In this document: positions 8,593 to 16,506 of the stretch, piece after piece
Numbering within the stretch: the stretch's first letter is position 1
How the letters are laid out: each line of letters begins with the position of its first letter
Source: Ga0077527 sp964533495
Lineage (GTDB): Bacteria > Pseudomonadota > Gammaproteobacteria > Burkholderiales > SG8-41
Direction of reading: 5' to 3'
DNA length: 64,000 nucleotides
Assembly: GCA_964533495.1 (NCBI GenBank)
Contig: CAZHJU010000005.1
Span: 1-64,000 of the forward strand
The notes under the pieces: model-generated
Database searches by the model: none
The model's input: only the letters and a program-made list of their open reading frames with translations
Told to the model about the DNA's origin: nothing
Position numbers and translations under genes: made by a program

Positions 8593-9477
8593 GTGGACAT
8601 AATCGAAAGCCCTGTTCTTGAAATAGTTCCTCTCGGGAAGGCTATCGCAGCCGAAGTGCGCGGTGTTGATTTGTCCCGAGAATTGGATGAAAAAACGTTC
8701 GCACAAATCGAGCACGCCTACAATCAGCATACGGTTTTGGTTTTCCGTGACCAGAAACTGACCCCGGAACAGCACATTCGCTTTTCAAGGCGATTCGGGC
8801 CGCTCGAAATTCACGTCCTGCGCAATTATCTGCATCCGCAGCATCCGGAAATTCTGAGGATTTCGAATATCCAGGATGAGCAAGGGGAATTCATCGGGCT
8901 GCCGGATGGCGGTATGACATGGCACACCGACACTTCCTACAGGATCAAGCCTAGTTGTGGTTCGGTGCTTTATGCGCTGGAAATTCCCCATGATGAAGCT
9001 GGCAAGCCGATAGGTGACACGTTATTTGCCAGTACTGCGGCTGCATACGATGATCTGCCGGGGGAAATAAAAGAAAAGCTGGCCGGGAAAAAAGCCGTGC
9101 ATCGTTATGCCACTCGAAAAAAAGTCAATCGAAAGCGAAAGGAATTGACGGCTGAGGAATATAAGACGCAGACACCGGATGTTTTTCACCCGGCGATCCG
9201 CACCCATGCCAAAACGGGACGAAAAGCTATTTACATGTTCGAAGGCGAATGCGTGGGAATCGAAGGTCTTGCCGAAGAGGAAAGCCTGCCATTGATTTCC
9301 AGTCTCACGAAGCATTGCACTCAGGAAAAATATATTTATCGTCACAAGTGGCGTGTCGGAGATGTGGTGATGTGGGATAACGCCGCATCTCTTCATCTGG
9401 CGATTGCAGACTACAAATTACCGCAACGACGGCTGCTGCATCGCGTCACCATCGAAGGACATGGGATTCCGATGTAG
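8593..9477 (+). CDS. TauD/TfdA-family Fe(II)/2-oxoglutarate-dependent dioxygenase
   Basis: A 294-residue enzyme. The GTG start is chosen because AAGGAGG stands five bases before it; the in-frame codon at 8548 has no such site. The iron triad is visible: His111 and Asp113 in MTWHTDTSY and His268 in SLHLAIADY, with the 2-oxoglutarate Arg at 279/280 in LPQRRLLHRV. The first block VRGVDLSRELDEKTF and HTVLVFRDQKLTPEQH is typical of TauD/TfdA. Family members hydroxylate taurine, sulfonates or aryloxyacetates and release the side group. The divergent LysR and the Bug gene downstream suggest an inducible uptake-and-cleavage set; the substrate is unknown. Confidence 0.9.
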   Translation: MDIIESPVLEIVPLGKAIAAEVRGVDLSRELDEKTFAQIEHAYNQHTVLVFRDQKLTPEQHIRFSRRFGPLEIHVLRNYLHPQHPEILRISNIQDEQGEFIGLPDGGMTWHTDTSYRIKPSCGSVLYALEIPHDEAGKPIGDTLFASTAAAYDDLPGEIKEKLAGKKAVHRYATRKKVNRKRKELTAEEYKTQTPDVFHPAIRTHAKTGRKAIYMFEGECVGIEGLAEEESLPLISSLTKHCTQEKYIYRHKWRVGDVVMWDNAASLHLAIADYKLPQRRLLHRVTIEGHGIPM

Positions 9478-9523
9478 GCATTTATCACGTACAGAAATAG
9501 AGACAAAAATAGTAGGAGGAGAA

Positions 9524-10483
9524 ATGAAAAAATCGACATGCGCCGTGTTATGCGCGTTTTTCTGCGCGTTGGCAGAAGTTGCCGCTTCGCAGAACTATCC
9601 AACCAGGCCGGTTCGCTTGATATCACCTTACCCGCCTGGAGGAGGGTCTGATGCTGTCGCAAGGATCTTGGTTCAGGCGCTAACCGAGAAACTCGGGCAG
9701 CAATTTATCGTTGACAGCCGTGGGGGTGCCAGCGGGAAAATTGCTTCCGAGCTTACGGCAAGGGCGGCGCCAGACGGACACACATTGCTTTTGGGAAATC
9801 TATCGCCTCAAGCCATTCTTCCGGCGGCATCAAGCAAGCTTCCCTATGATCCAATCAAGGATTTCACGCCGATCGGAATTGTGGCGACAGCGGATTACAT
9901 TTTGGCCTTGCACCCTTCGGTCCCGGTCAAATCCCTGCATGAGCTGATCGCGCTGGCAAAAACCGCCCCTGGAAAGTTCACGTTTGCTTCCAGTGGAAAT
10001 CTCGGCGCCCCGCATTTGGCAGGTGAGTTGTTGAATCTGCTGAGCGGAATAAAACTGGTGCATGTCCCATACAAAGGGACGGGGCCCGCTGCGGTTGGAG
10101 TGCTCACGGGGGAGAGCATGATGATGTTTGGCAGCGCGCCGTCGATCATGCCGCATGCGGCAGCACGGCGACTGAATATCGTCGCAACAACGGGGGCAAG
10201 ACGCTCGCTTCCTGATACGCCAACATTCTCCGAATTGATTCCGGATTATGTAATGACACAATGGTACGGTTTGTTAGGTCCCGCGGGATTGCCAGGCAAG
10301 CTTGTCGGACAGTTAAATGTCGAAAGCGTAAAGCTCAATGCAAGCCCTGCCGTTCTCAAGGCTTATGCGGCTGTCGGAGTGGTTGCCGCGAACAACACGC
10401 CTGATGAATTTGGGGTGTTCATTAAAAATGAAATTTCGAGATGGGGCAAGGTGATCAAGGCGGCGAACCTGAAGGTCGAGTAG
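9524..10483 (+). CDS. Bug-family tripartite tricarboxylate transporter substrate-binding protein
   Basis: A 319-residue binding protein with signal peptide MKKSTCAVLCAFFCALAEVA and the blocks NYPTRPVRLISPYPPGGGSD, DSRGGASGKI, PDGHTLLLG, LPYDPIKDFTPIG and HVPYKGTGPAAV. TAGGAGGA at 9513-9520 fixes the start at ATG 9524. It follows the dioxygenase by 46 bp on the same strand and probably supplies its substrate. Like the dioxygenase and LysR gene it is lower in GC than the chromosome around it. No membrane subunit is nearby. Confidence 0.91.
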   Translation: MKKSTCAVLCAFFCALAEVAASQNYPTRPVRLISPYPPGGGSDAVARILVQALTEKLGQQFIVDSRGGASGKIASELTARAAPDGHTLLLGNLSPQAILPAASSKLPYDPIKDFTPIGIVATADYILALHPSVPVKSLHELIALAKTAPGKFTFASSGNLGAPHLAGELLNLLSGIKLVHVPYKGTGPAAVGVLTGESMMMFGSAPSIMPHAAARRLNIVATTGARRSLPDTPTFSELIPDYVMTQWYGLLGPAGLPGKLVGQLNVESVKLNASPAVLKAYAAVGVVAANNTPDEFGVFIKNEISRWGKVIKAANLKVE

Positions 10484-10563
10484 ATACTTTCGACCAACCA
10501 AAGCTACTGGAGTGAGCCGCGCCAGGCTCAAAGAGGTTCGGCCACTTTACACGCTCTTAGATT

Positions 10564-10833
10564 TCATGCAATCCCTTCTTGTGCATGCCGGAGCCAGAAG
10601 AGTCCCCAAGCCGCCAGTTGCGCGACGAACGCCAGGACTCCAACGCGCCATTGAAGCCGGGAGTTTCCAAAGACGAAGCGGTAAATTAATTCTAGAATCA
10701 GGCGGCAGCTTAGCAACGCAATTAAAACGGCGGCTGGCGCGATTGCGCTATTGCTGATGCCTCCCAAGGCGAGAGCGGCGATTCTGAAATATGTGGGTAG
10801 CCAAACTGCATCTGATACGTAGTGATGCTGCAT
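10564..10833 (-). CDS. Small hydrophobic protein, possible two- to three-helix membrane protein
   Basis: An 89-residue frame with long hydrophobic stretches (FRIAALALGGISNSAIAPAA, VLIALLSCRLILELIYRFVF and VLAFVAQLAAWGLFW), compatible with two or three membrane helices and a basic C-terminus. Only a weak ribosome site (TTGGA) precedes the ATG. I do not recognise the family. It may be a real small gene or a chance hydrophobic frame; its position in the low-GC segment next to gene ruins gives no functional clue. Confidence 0.35.
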   Translation of the reverse strand: MQHHYVSDAVWLPTYFRIAALALGGISNSAIAPAAVLIALLSCRLILELIYRFVFGNSRLQWRVGVLAFVAQLAAWGLFWLRHAQEGIA

Positions 10834-10943
10834 GATTAATATCCAAGGTGCCGGGGTCTGTTTTTTTGAGGCGATGATGGTTAAGGCAGGGGGATAACGG
10901 CATGATGGGGTTGATCATTTAGGGGGGGGCAGAGTGCTGGCAT

Positions 10944-11006
10944 ATGAAAAAGAAATCGACTCCGGTACTTTGGGCTAGGACTGCGGGGATCAAGTCGGAA
11001 CTTTGA
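10944..11006 (+). pseudogene. Internally deleted Bug-family gene (5' and 3' ends joined)
   Basis: Twenty codons read MKKKSTPVLWARTAGIKSEL and then stop. The first half looks like the start of a Bug signal peptide. The second half, RTAGIKSEL, is identical to the C-terminus of the Bug protein ending at 7438, in the same frame, and the DNA from 10977 to 11010 matches 7409-7442 with one mismatch. Nearly the whole body of the gene, about 900 bases in family members, is missing. The simplest reading is a large in-frame deletion in a former paralogue. Confidence 0.6.
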
Positions 11007-11208
11007 TTCGCGCGGTGTTGGTGCTGTCAGCGGGTTGATGGCGCCGGGGAGAGCGGGGACGCCCGCCCTTGTTGACCTTGCCCCGGGCGAGCATGTCACC
11101 CGTCAACTCCGGCAGTTCATCGTACTCGTGCCGCTGAATGACATGGGCGTCCACGCGCTTCAGGTCAGAGTCCAGGGAGCGTCGCGATGCGCGCTTTTTC
11201 GCGGTCAT
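10990..11208 (-). pseudogene. brnA antitoxin gene, 3'-truncated, with the tail of brnT upstream
   Basis: The 72-residue frame starts MTAKKRASRRSLDSDLKRVD and continues with EYDELPELTGDMLARGKVNK and GGRPRSP. This is the conserved N-terminal half of BrnA antitoxins, where the following part should be a ribbon-helix-helix region ending in a P-G-W-Q-type tail. After GGRPRSP the reading becomes unrelated, so the DNA-binding end is lost. Just upstream an overlapping frame ends FNMRKANDREKARI, which resembles the last residues of BrnT toxins. Only the toxin tail and antitoxin head remain, so the module cannot work. Confidence 0.55.
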
Positions 11209-11256
11209 TTGCTTTCCTCATGTTGAAGGCGTGACGATCCGCGCCACGCGGTGCGT

Positions 11257-11718
11257 TCACGTCAAGAACAGCCGCGGATCGGTCATCACCTTTTGAGGCC
11301 GGCCAATCCTGATTTTCCGGAAATCCGGATGCAGTGGATTGAGCAGGTAGTTGGTTTCCGACGGGACAACGGCGCTCGGCACCGCCAGTACCGCGGCACC
11401 CTGCCTGACAGCCCATTGCGTGCCGATCACCTGAAGTTTTTCCCGTGCAGCGACGTCCCGCCAGTCTGCCGGCAAGTCCCCGACCTTGATGCGATCGATC
11501 GTCACTGCCTTGGGAATGCGTGCGTCGATCATGACGTAACGCGCGCGTAACGGCTCGTCCTGAACCAGCATCTCCAGCATGGCCAGGGACTGGCTGCCCG
11601 AGGTGTAAACCAGTGGAACACCCTTGCGGTTCCAGCGCCCGCCATAAAGCCGTGCGCCTTCCCCGGAGAAGGCCGATTTCGCGAAACGCACGGTCACCAG
11701 CCGCCAGACGATCAGCAT
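11257..11718 (-). CDS. RES-domain toxin of a RES/Xre toxin-antitoxin system
   Basis: A 153-residue protein with the RES signature: GARLYGGRWN (Arg23/Arg28), LVYTSGSQSLAMLEMLVQ (Tyr38, Glu49) and AVVPSETNYLLNPLHPDF (Ser115/Ser120). RES toxins such as MbcT and ParT degrade or ADP-ribosylate with NAD+, stalling growth. The gene begins three bases after the stop of the MbcA/ParS-like antitoxin, the standard antitoxin-first order. It looks intact, unlike the brnTA remnant just downstream. Confidence 0.88.
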   Translation of the reverse strand: MLIVWRLVTVRFAKSAFSGEGARLYGGRWNRKGVPLVYTSGSQSLAMLEMLVQDEPLRARYVMIDARIPKAVTIDRIKVGDLPADWRDVAAREKLQVIGTQWAVRQGAAVLAVPSAVVPSETNYLLNPLHPDFRKIRIGRPQKVMTDPRLFLT

Positions 11719-11721
11719 CGG

Positions 11722-12180
11722 CTACGCGTAGACCCCGTGTTCGATGCGGCCCAGCGTATCGAGCACGCTCTCGGCACCAATCTCGGTGTCAAGAATGCTC
11801 AATGGGCTGGCGCCCGACAAGGCTGCATTGGGCGCCTTGAGCCAGTGCAGTGCGACCGCGGGATCCTCGAAGACCTCATTGGCCCGCCCCACCGTCCGCG
11901 CCAGGCGCAGCAGCTTGGCGGATTCATCGCTGCTCAGGATGCCCTCGCGCTTGCGGCGCGCCAGCGTGCGTTCAGGAATGCCCAGCGCCCGGGCAAGCTC
12001 CGCGTGGGATACCTTGATGGTCTTCGTCAGCGCTTCAACTGCGCCGGCCGGAATGCCGCGCCGGATGACGCCGATCCAGTCCTGAGTCGAGCGCGGGGTG
12101 GCGCGCAGCACGCCCCGTCCCCCAAGCAGAGTCTCGACGCTCCGGAACGATTCAGGTGCGGACACCACGACACTTGCCAT
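11722..12180 (-). CDS. Xre/MbcA/ParS-type antitoxin (DUF2384)
   Basis: A 152-residue antitoxin. The helix-turn-helix part (VSHAELARALGIPERTLARR) is followed by the DUF2384 toxin-binding domain (LARTVGRANEVFEDPAVALH, then NAALSGASPLSILDTEIGAE), ending in RIEHGVYA. The ATG at 12180 is preferred because GGAG lies seven bases before it; a TTG at 12222 would extend it through its own promoter. It pairs with the RES toxin and should both neutralise it and repress the operon through the palindrome at 12197-12208. Confidence 0.85.
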   Translation of the reverse strand: MASVVVSAPESFRSVETLLGGRGVLRATPRSTQDWIGVIRRGIPAGAVEALTKTIKVSHAELARALGIPERTLARRKREGILSSDESAKLLRLARTVGRANEVFEDPAVALHWLKAPNAALSGASPLSILDTEIGAESVLDTLGRIEHGVYA

Positions 12181-12196
12181 GACCATTCTCCATATC

Positions 12197-12240
12197 TGCC
12201 AATTGGCATGAATTATAGTCAATTATGGCTGAAACGGCAA
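12197..12240 (-). promoter_or_regulatory. Promoter and palindromic operator of the RES/Xre operon
   Basis: On the minus strand TTGCCG (12235-12240) and TATAAT (12212-12217) are spaced by 17 bases. Directly after the -10 lies the perfect 12-bp palindrome TGCCAATTGGCA (12197-12208), placed where a repressor would block initiation. The antitoxin carries a helix-turn-helix, so autoregulation is a fair inference. The -35 hexamer lies at the very edge of the truncated RHS coding sequence. Confidence 0.6.
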
Positions 12241-15202
12241 CCGCCGCGCGGTGCTGACCAGCTACTACGACAACGCCAACGCGCTGCAGCAGCAGAACAA
12301 CTGGTACCTGTACGACCAGATGAACCGCATCACGCTGTCGCAGGGCGTGCTCTCGGGCAGCAGCATCGTGATCAACACGACCCAGGGCGTGCAGCTCGCC
12401 TACGACGGGGCGGGCAACCGGCGCACGGCGGCCTCGTACCAGGGCGGAACGCTGGTCACCGAAACCTACAACTACGACGGCAACAACCGGCTGACGACCA
12501 CCAGCCGGGGCGGGCAGCTGACGAGCTCGCGCACCTACGACGCGGCGGGACGGGTGCTGCAGCAGATCACCTACTCCAGCCCCGGCACCATCGGCGAGCG
12601 GCGGGAGAGCACCTACAACGCCAACGGCTGGCTCCTCGACCAGAAAAACTACAACGGCAGCAGCACGCTGCAGTCGACCATCACCTACACCGGCTACGAC
12701 GGCCTGGGCAACGTGACGACCTACAACGTCGCGGTGCACACCGGCACGGCGTACACGAACTACTACAGCTACAGCTACGTGAAGTTCGACAGCCGCAAGG
12801 AATCGGTGGTGAGCGGCACCTCGACGTACTTCCAGCCGGGCAGCACCACCAGCACCTACGACGTGAACGGCAACCCGACGGGCGTCACGGAGACCTTCGC
12901 CACCAACAGGAGCCGGACCTTCGTCACCGACCAGTCGGGGCACATCCTGCGCAAGACCGAGAACGGGGTGACGCAGCACTACTTCTACCTCAACGACGCG
13001 CCGGTGGGCTCGAGCGGCGGGCTGTCGGCGGCGGACTTCGACTACAACTACACGCCGGTGTCGGCGCAGTATCCGGCGGTCACGCCGGGCCACTACGTGG
13101 TGTCGCAGGGCGACACGCTGCGCTCGATCGCGCTGGCGGTGTTCGGCGATGCGCAGCTCTGGTACCTGATCGCGGACGCGAACGGGCTGCAGGGCGACGG
13201 GGACCTGGTGGTGGGGCGCAACCTGACGATTCCCAACCGCATCACCAACCTGCACAACGACTACCAGACCTTCAAGCCGTATTCACCGGGCGCGATCATC
13301 GGCGACACGACGCCGACGCTGCCGGATCCACCGCCGCCGCCAGCGGCCAGTGGGGGGGGAGGGTGTGGAGGCGTCGGCACATTAATTGTTGCCATTGTGG
13401 CTGTAGTCGCGACAGTCTTGACTGCAGGGGCCGCATTACCCGCGCTCGCCGGACAGGTTGGTGTTTATGGATCGGCGTGGTCAATTGGAACTGCAGCCCT
13501 GAGTGGCGGGTTTGCCGGCATGGGCTTGAGTGGGGCTGTGATCGGTGCTGGACTTATCGGCGGAGCCGTCGGAAGCATTGCAGGCCAGCTTGTCGGCAAT
13601 GCCCTGGGCGTAAGCGATGGGTTTTCATGGGGGGCAGTAGCGGTTTCGGCAATTACTGGAGGAGTTACTGCGGGTACGGGAGGCGTCGGTTTGGCCAGCG
13701 CACTTGGGGCGCCTCAGGGTGGGGCGTTGGTGGCTAATGCGATTGCCAACAATGCACTTACACAGGGTTTGAATATCATTACGGGGCAGCAGGATAAATT
13801 CAGCTGGAAGGCAGTAGCAGCATCTGCCATTGCCGCGCCGATATCAAATTTTGTCGGTGGATCGGTAGGTAACTCGGATTTATTCAAAAATGATGTCCGA
13901 TTGGGTCATCTTGCGGGGCAATTTTCCGCTGGCTTGACTTCCGGTGTTATACGGCAAGCCATCGCTGGCCGGGTGGATTTCATGAATGTTGCTGCAGATG
14001 CATTCGGCAATGCCTTAGGTAATGCTTTGGGTTATTCCATCGCTGGAGGATCGGGGAAGGTCAGTAGCAGTTCGAGGGCGCAAGATGAATCTTTGCAAGA
14101 CGTCCAACGGCAAGCAATGGCCCAAGGCTATGGTCCGCTGACACCGGAAGCTGCCAGTCAAGTTGTTTCTGGTCAATGGGGTGAGAGAAATGGCAGTGAA
14201 TTGGAAATATCGCCCGGCAGGATCAATTTTGCTGGTGGCAATAGCGTGCGTGAATTACTGGGTTTGGGGATACCGGACAGCTCATATACCCCGGGAGATA
14301 TTGGAAAGCAGTTGATGAGTTCCCTAGCTTCTCTGCAGGACAGCATGACTCCTGACAGGCGAGACTTTGCGCGATACGCCGAAATCCGCACCGAAGCCAC
14401 TCAGGGCATTCAATCTGCGATACAAGCCTTGAACTCTGATCAAGGTCTGAGGAAAACAGAGCTTGAACTTTTGCCAAAAGTCGTTAATGCCAAAGGTCTA
14501 AATGACCTGACCGAGTACGTCAAAAATACTTCGATTCTAGACAAAGACTTTGCACCTACGGTATTTAACGCATTGTTCAGCCGGCAAATGGACATCGGTG
14601 CGCGTGCCCATTTCGTTGCAAATTTACCGACAGAAATAGTAGATCAGTTCGGAGCTTTGGCCGAAATTGCGGTTAATACGCCACAGACATTAAATGAACG
14701 AGAGCTGGTCAAGAGCTTTGGCATTACCATAGCGCTCGCTGCAGAAGCGAACCGACCATTTGCGGCAGCGGCTGGGCTAAATGCCTTGCGAGCTTGGGAT
14801 ACAATAACGAATAAAGCTAGTATTGGTGCAAAGAGTGCGACATCGATATCTGATGGGGCATTTGTGCGCTTCGACCCCGCTGCCTTTGACGGTTCGATCA
14901 ATGCTGGTGGCATTCAAACTCGTTACTTTAGTGATGGGAAGATATGGCTTACAAAGTATGAAGATATCAAAAATATCACTAATGCCTCAGATCTTAATAC
15001 GGTTCTTTATAGAAAGAATCTGTGGCCAGTCACCCAAGGCAAGTTTGATGGAGGCGCCACGCTAAGGATTGTAGGCAATGTGAAAGACCCGATTCCGTCA
15101 GGAGTTACGAACATGACAAACGGGGTGCGCCAATGGCATATTACAAGTGATATTGCGCCTCAAGATATGAGTGTACTTTACAGAATCCCAAGTAAACGAT
15201 GA
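12233..15202 (+). CDS. 5'-truncated RHS/YD-repeat protein with LysM domain and variable C-terminal tip
   Basis: The reading frame starts inside a YD repeat (NGNRRAVLTSYYD from 12233) immediately after an in-frame stop, so the N-terminal part is missing; the first usable start is GTG 12251, giving 983 residues. YD repeats occupy about 1-250, a LysM-like domain is at about 281-328 (HYVVSQGDTLRSIALAVFGD to VVGRNLTIPNR), a proline linker at 359-364, then a long glycine/alanine-rich hydrophobic region and an unrecognised tip ending YRIPSKR. Base composition falls sharply at about 13370, where the conserved core meets the tip. No canonical RHS core end is obvious. A small gene overlapping the stop (ATGA) is a likely immunity gene. 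Confidence 0.75.
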   Translation, partial: NGNRRAVLTSYYDNANALQQQNNWYLYDQMNRITLSQGVLSGSSIVINTTQGVQLAYDGAGNRRTAASYQGGTLVTETYNYDGNNRLTTTSRGGQLTSSRTYDAAGRVLQQITYSSPGTIGERRESTYNANGWLLDQKNYNGSSTLQSTITYTGYDGLGNVTTYNVAVHTGTAYTNYYSYSYVKFDSRKESVVSGTSTYFQPGSTTSTYDVNGNPTGVTETFATNRSRTFVTDQSGHILRKTENGVTQHYFYLNDAPVGSSGGLSAADFDYNYTPVSAQYPAVTPGHYVVSQGDTLRSIALAVFGDAQLWYLIADANGLQGDGDLVVGRNLTIPNRITNLHNDYQTFKPYSPGAIIGDTTPTLPDPPPPPAASGGGGCGGVGTLIVAIVAVVATVLTAGAALPALAGQVGVYGSAWSIGTAALSGGFAGMGLSGAVIGAGLIGGAVGSIAGQLVGNALGVSDGFSWGAVAVSAITGGVTAGTGGVGLASALGAPQGGALVANAIANNALTQGLNIITGQQDKFSWKAVAASAIAAPISNFVGGSVGNSDLFKNDVRLGHLAGQFSAGLTSGVIRQAIAGRVDFMNVAADAFGNALGNALGYSIAGGSGKVSSSSRAQDESLQDVQRQAMAQGYGPLTPEAASQVVSGQWGERNGSELEISPGRINFAGGNSVRELLGLGIPDSSYTPGDIGKQLMSSLASLQDSMTPDRRDFARYAEIRTEATQGIQSAIQALNSDQGLRKTELELLPKVVNAKGLNDLTEYVKNTSILDKDFAPTVFNALFSRQMDIGARAHFVANLPTEIVDQFGALAEIAVNTPQTLNERELVKSFGITIALAAEANRPFAAAAGLNALRAWDTITNKASIGAKSATSISDGAFVRFDPAAFDGSINAGGIQTRYFSDGKIWLTKYEDIKNITNASDLNTVLYRKNLWPVTQGKFDGGATLRIVGNVKDPIPSGVTNMTNGVRQWHITSDIAPQDMSVLYRIPSKR

Positions 15203-15474
15203 GAAATACGAGCGATTTTGTGAAAGCCATATTGGAAGCGCGGTTGCACCCGGAGCCAGGCTACGGAGGCAATGTATTTCCTGCTGCCCGAATCTATTCG
15301 AAAATTGCCTCAAGATCTGAGGCACTTGCTTACGAAGCTGCTCTTGAAAAACTACTTCAATCAGATGATGAAAACATAAGGAAGTTCGCAGTAAATGTTT
15401 GCCTCGGATTTTTCACGTTTTATGATGCCATTCCAAGGCCAGCGTTCGGGGAAATATGTGACAAAGATCGGTAA
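15199..15474 (+). CDS. Putative immunity protein for the RHS tip
   Basis: A 91-residue acidic-to-neutral protein whose ATG overlaps the RHS stop (ATGA), the usual position of an immunity gene. It contains helical, HEAT-like text (LAYEAALEKLLQSDDENIRK, FAVNVCLGFFTFYDAI). I do not recognise a family. Codon use is AT-rich like the RHS tip, which supports co-transfer. It could have been longer: another frame continues over its end. Confidence 0.55.
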   Translation: MRNTSDFVKAILEARLHPEPGYGGNVFPAARIYSKIASRSEALAYEAALEKLLQSDDENIRKFAVNVCLGFFTFYDAIPRPAFGEICDKDR

Positions 15475-15775
15475 AATTAAAAATAGAATCCCGTTTCGTC
15501 TCATTGCCGGGCAGCGACTCCGTGCTGTGTCGGATCTCAATCTCTATATTCCAGCAGCCATTCTGGATCCACCTGGAACCCCTATTTCAGAGTTAATCAT
15601 TCTCTCAAATGAAAATACCAGTATAGGTTTAAAAGAGGCGGCAGGTCTTTCCGGCAAAGTTTCGACCATTATCGTGAGCATGAAGGTGGGCGATGAAGTT
15701 TATCTTGGACGATCTGCGGAGGTGGCGGTTGATGGATTGGAACCAGACGGCGTTGCCTTTGAGGCGATAGACTAG
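15458..15775 (+). CDS. Small unknown protein overlapping the putative immunity gene
   Basis: A 105-residue frame from GTG 15458 (an ATG at 15395 is also in frame). It reads KIGKIKNRIPFRLIAGQRLR and later LSGKVSTIIVSMKVGDEVYL, with a beta-strand-like pattern, and ends FEAID. The overlap with the preceding gene is 17 bases or more. It may be a second immunity or accessory gene, or the shifted C-terminal half of the preceding one. Its composition matches the RHS tip region. Confidence 0.4.
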   Translation: MTKIGKIKNRIPFRLIAGQRLRAVSDLNLYIPAAILDPPGTPISELIILSNENTSIGLKEAAGLSGKVSTIIVSMKVGDEVYLGRSAEVAVDGLEPDGVAFEAID

Positions 15776-15912
15776 TGCCTACTCAGCTCAAGCCGAACCT
15801 GAGTGACTGACTAAGAAGGCGGCCTTAATCTCTCAAAATAGCGCTGTTTATCTTACTAAATGCTTTTATATAGGATAAGGGAGTAAGGAGTAAGTAGGGG
15901 CAGCGTAAACTT

Positions 15913-16326
15913 TCAGCAAGGTAGTAAGTTCTCCTTTGCGTTCTGTACGAGGCGTCGTGATTCACTTCTTGGAGGGCGACCCGCCTTGGGTGGACGAACA
16001 GCGCACTTCAGGACGCGCGCCATCTCATCTTTGAATTGATCGCCGCCAAGCAGCCAACCGCAGTTGGCGGCATTTCTGATCTCCGCAAGCGCTTTGGAGT
16101 CGAGCCCGGTGCGGAACAATTCGCGATAGGCGCTTTGGCGCGCCTCGTCCGAGTTGCCCAGCCGCCCATACTGCTCGTGCACGACGAGCAGTTTGTACGG
16201 TCCTCCGAAGACGTGATGACGATAGCTTGACCAGCGGTATTCTCCCGGTCCTCGTGCCATTCGCGCCCTGACCAGATTGCACTCGATGTAGCGGCAGCAG
16301 CTCAGAAAGTAAGTCTCCGTATTCAC
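15913..16326 (-). pseudogene. REP-associated tyrosine transposase (RAYT, Y1_Tnp) C-terminal ruin
   Basis: The frame reads YIECNLVRARMARGPGEYRW, then SSYRHHVFGGP, EQYGRLG, RQSAYRELFRTGL and LGGDQFKDEM. This is the C-terminal half of Y1 transposases, including the catalytic Tyr region (R-Y-I/V-E-x-N). The N-terminal half with the metal-binding His pair is absent; the sequence breaks at about 16330, before the region of the tyrosine recombinase. RAYTs move or maintain REP palindromes. The remnant lacks the residues needed for activity. Confidence 0.75.
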
Positions 16327-16506
16327 CAGGTTCGACCTAAATTACCTCTCCCACAGAGCGCCGCTGCGCCAATATGCCCGATCTTGAAACACCCCGCCGC
16401 GCCGCCGGATGACCGGGGCGCAGCCCCGGGATCGTGGCACCGGAAAGTGACAGACCATGCCTTGCACGCCGATAATCGCCTGCCCATTCCATCAGGGAGC
16501 CCGATC

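Noticed and set aside
7409..11010. 34-bp direct repeats as attL/attR of an integrated element
   Set aside because: The repeat is the coding 3' end of Bug genes and there is no integrase inside the segment, so paralogous origin explains it as well; kept only as an alternative in the findings.
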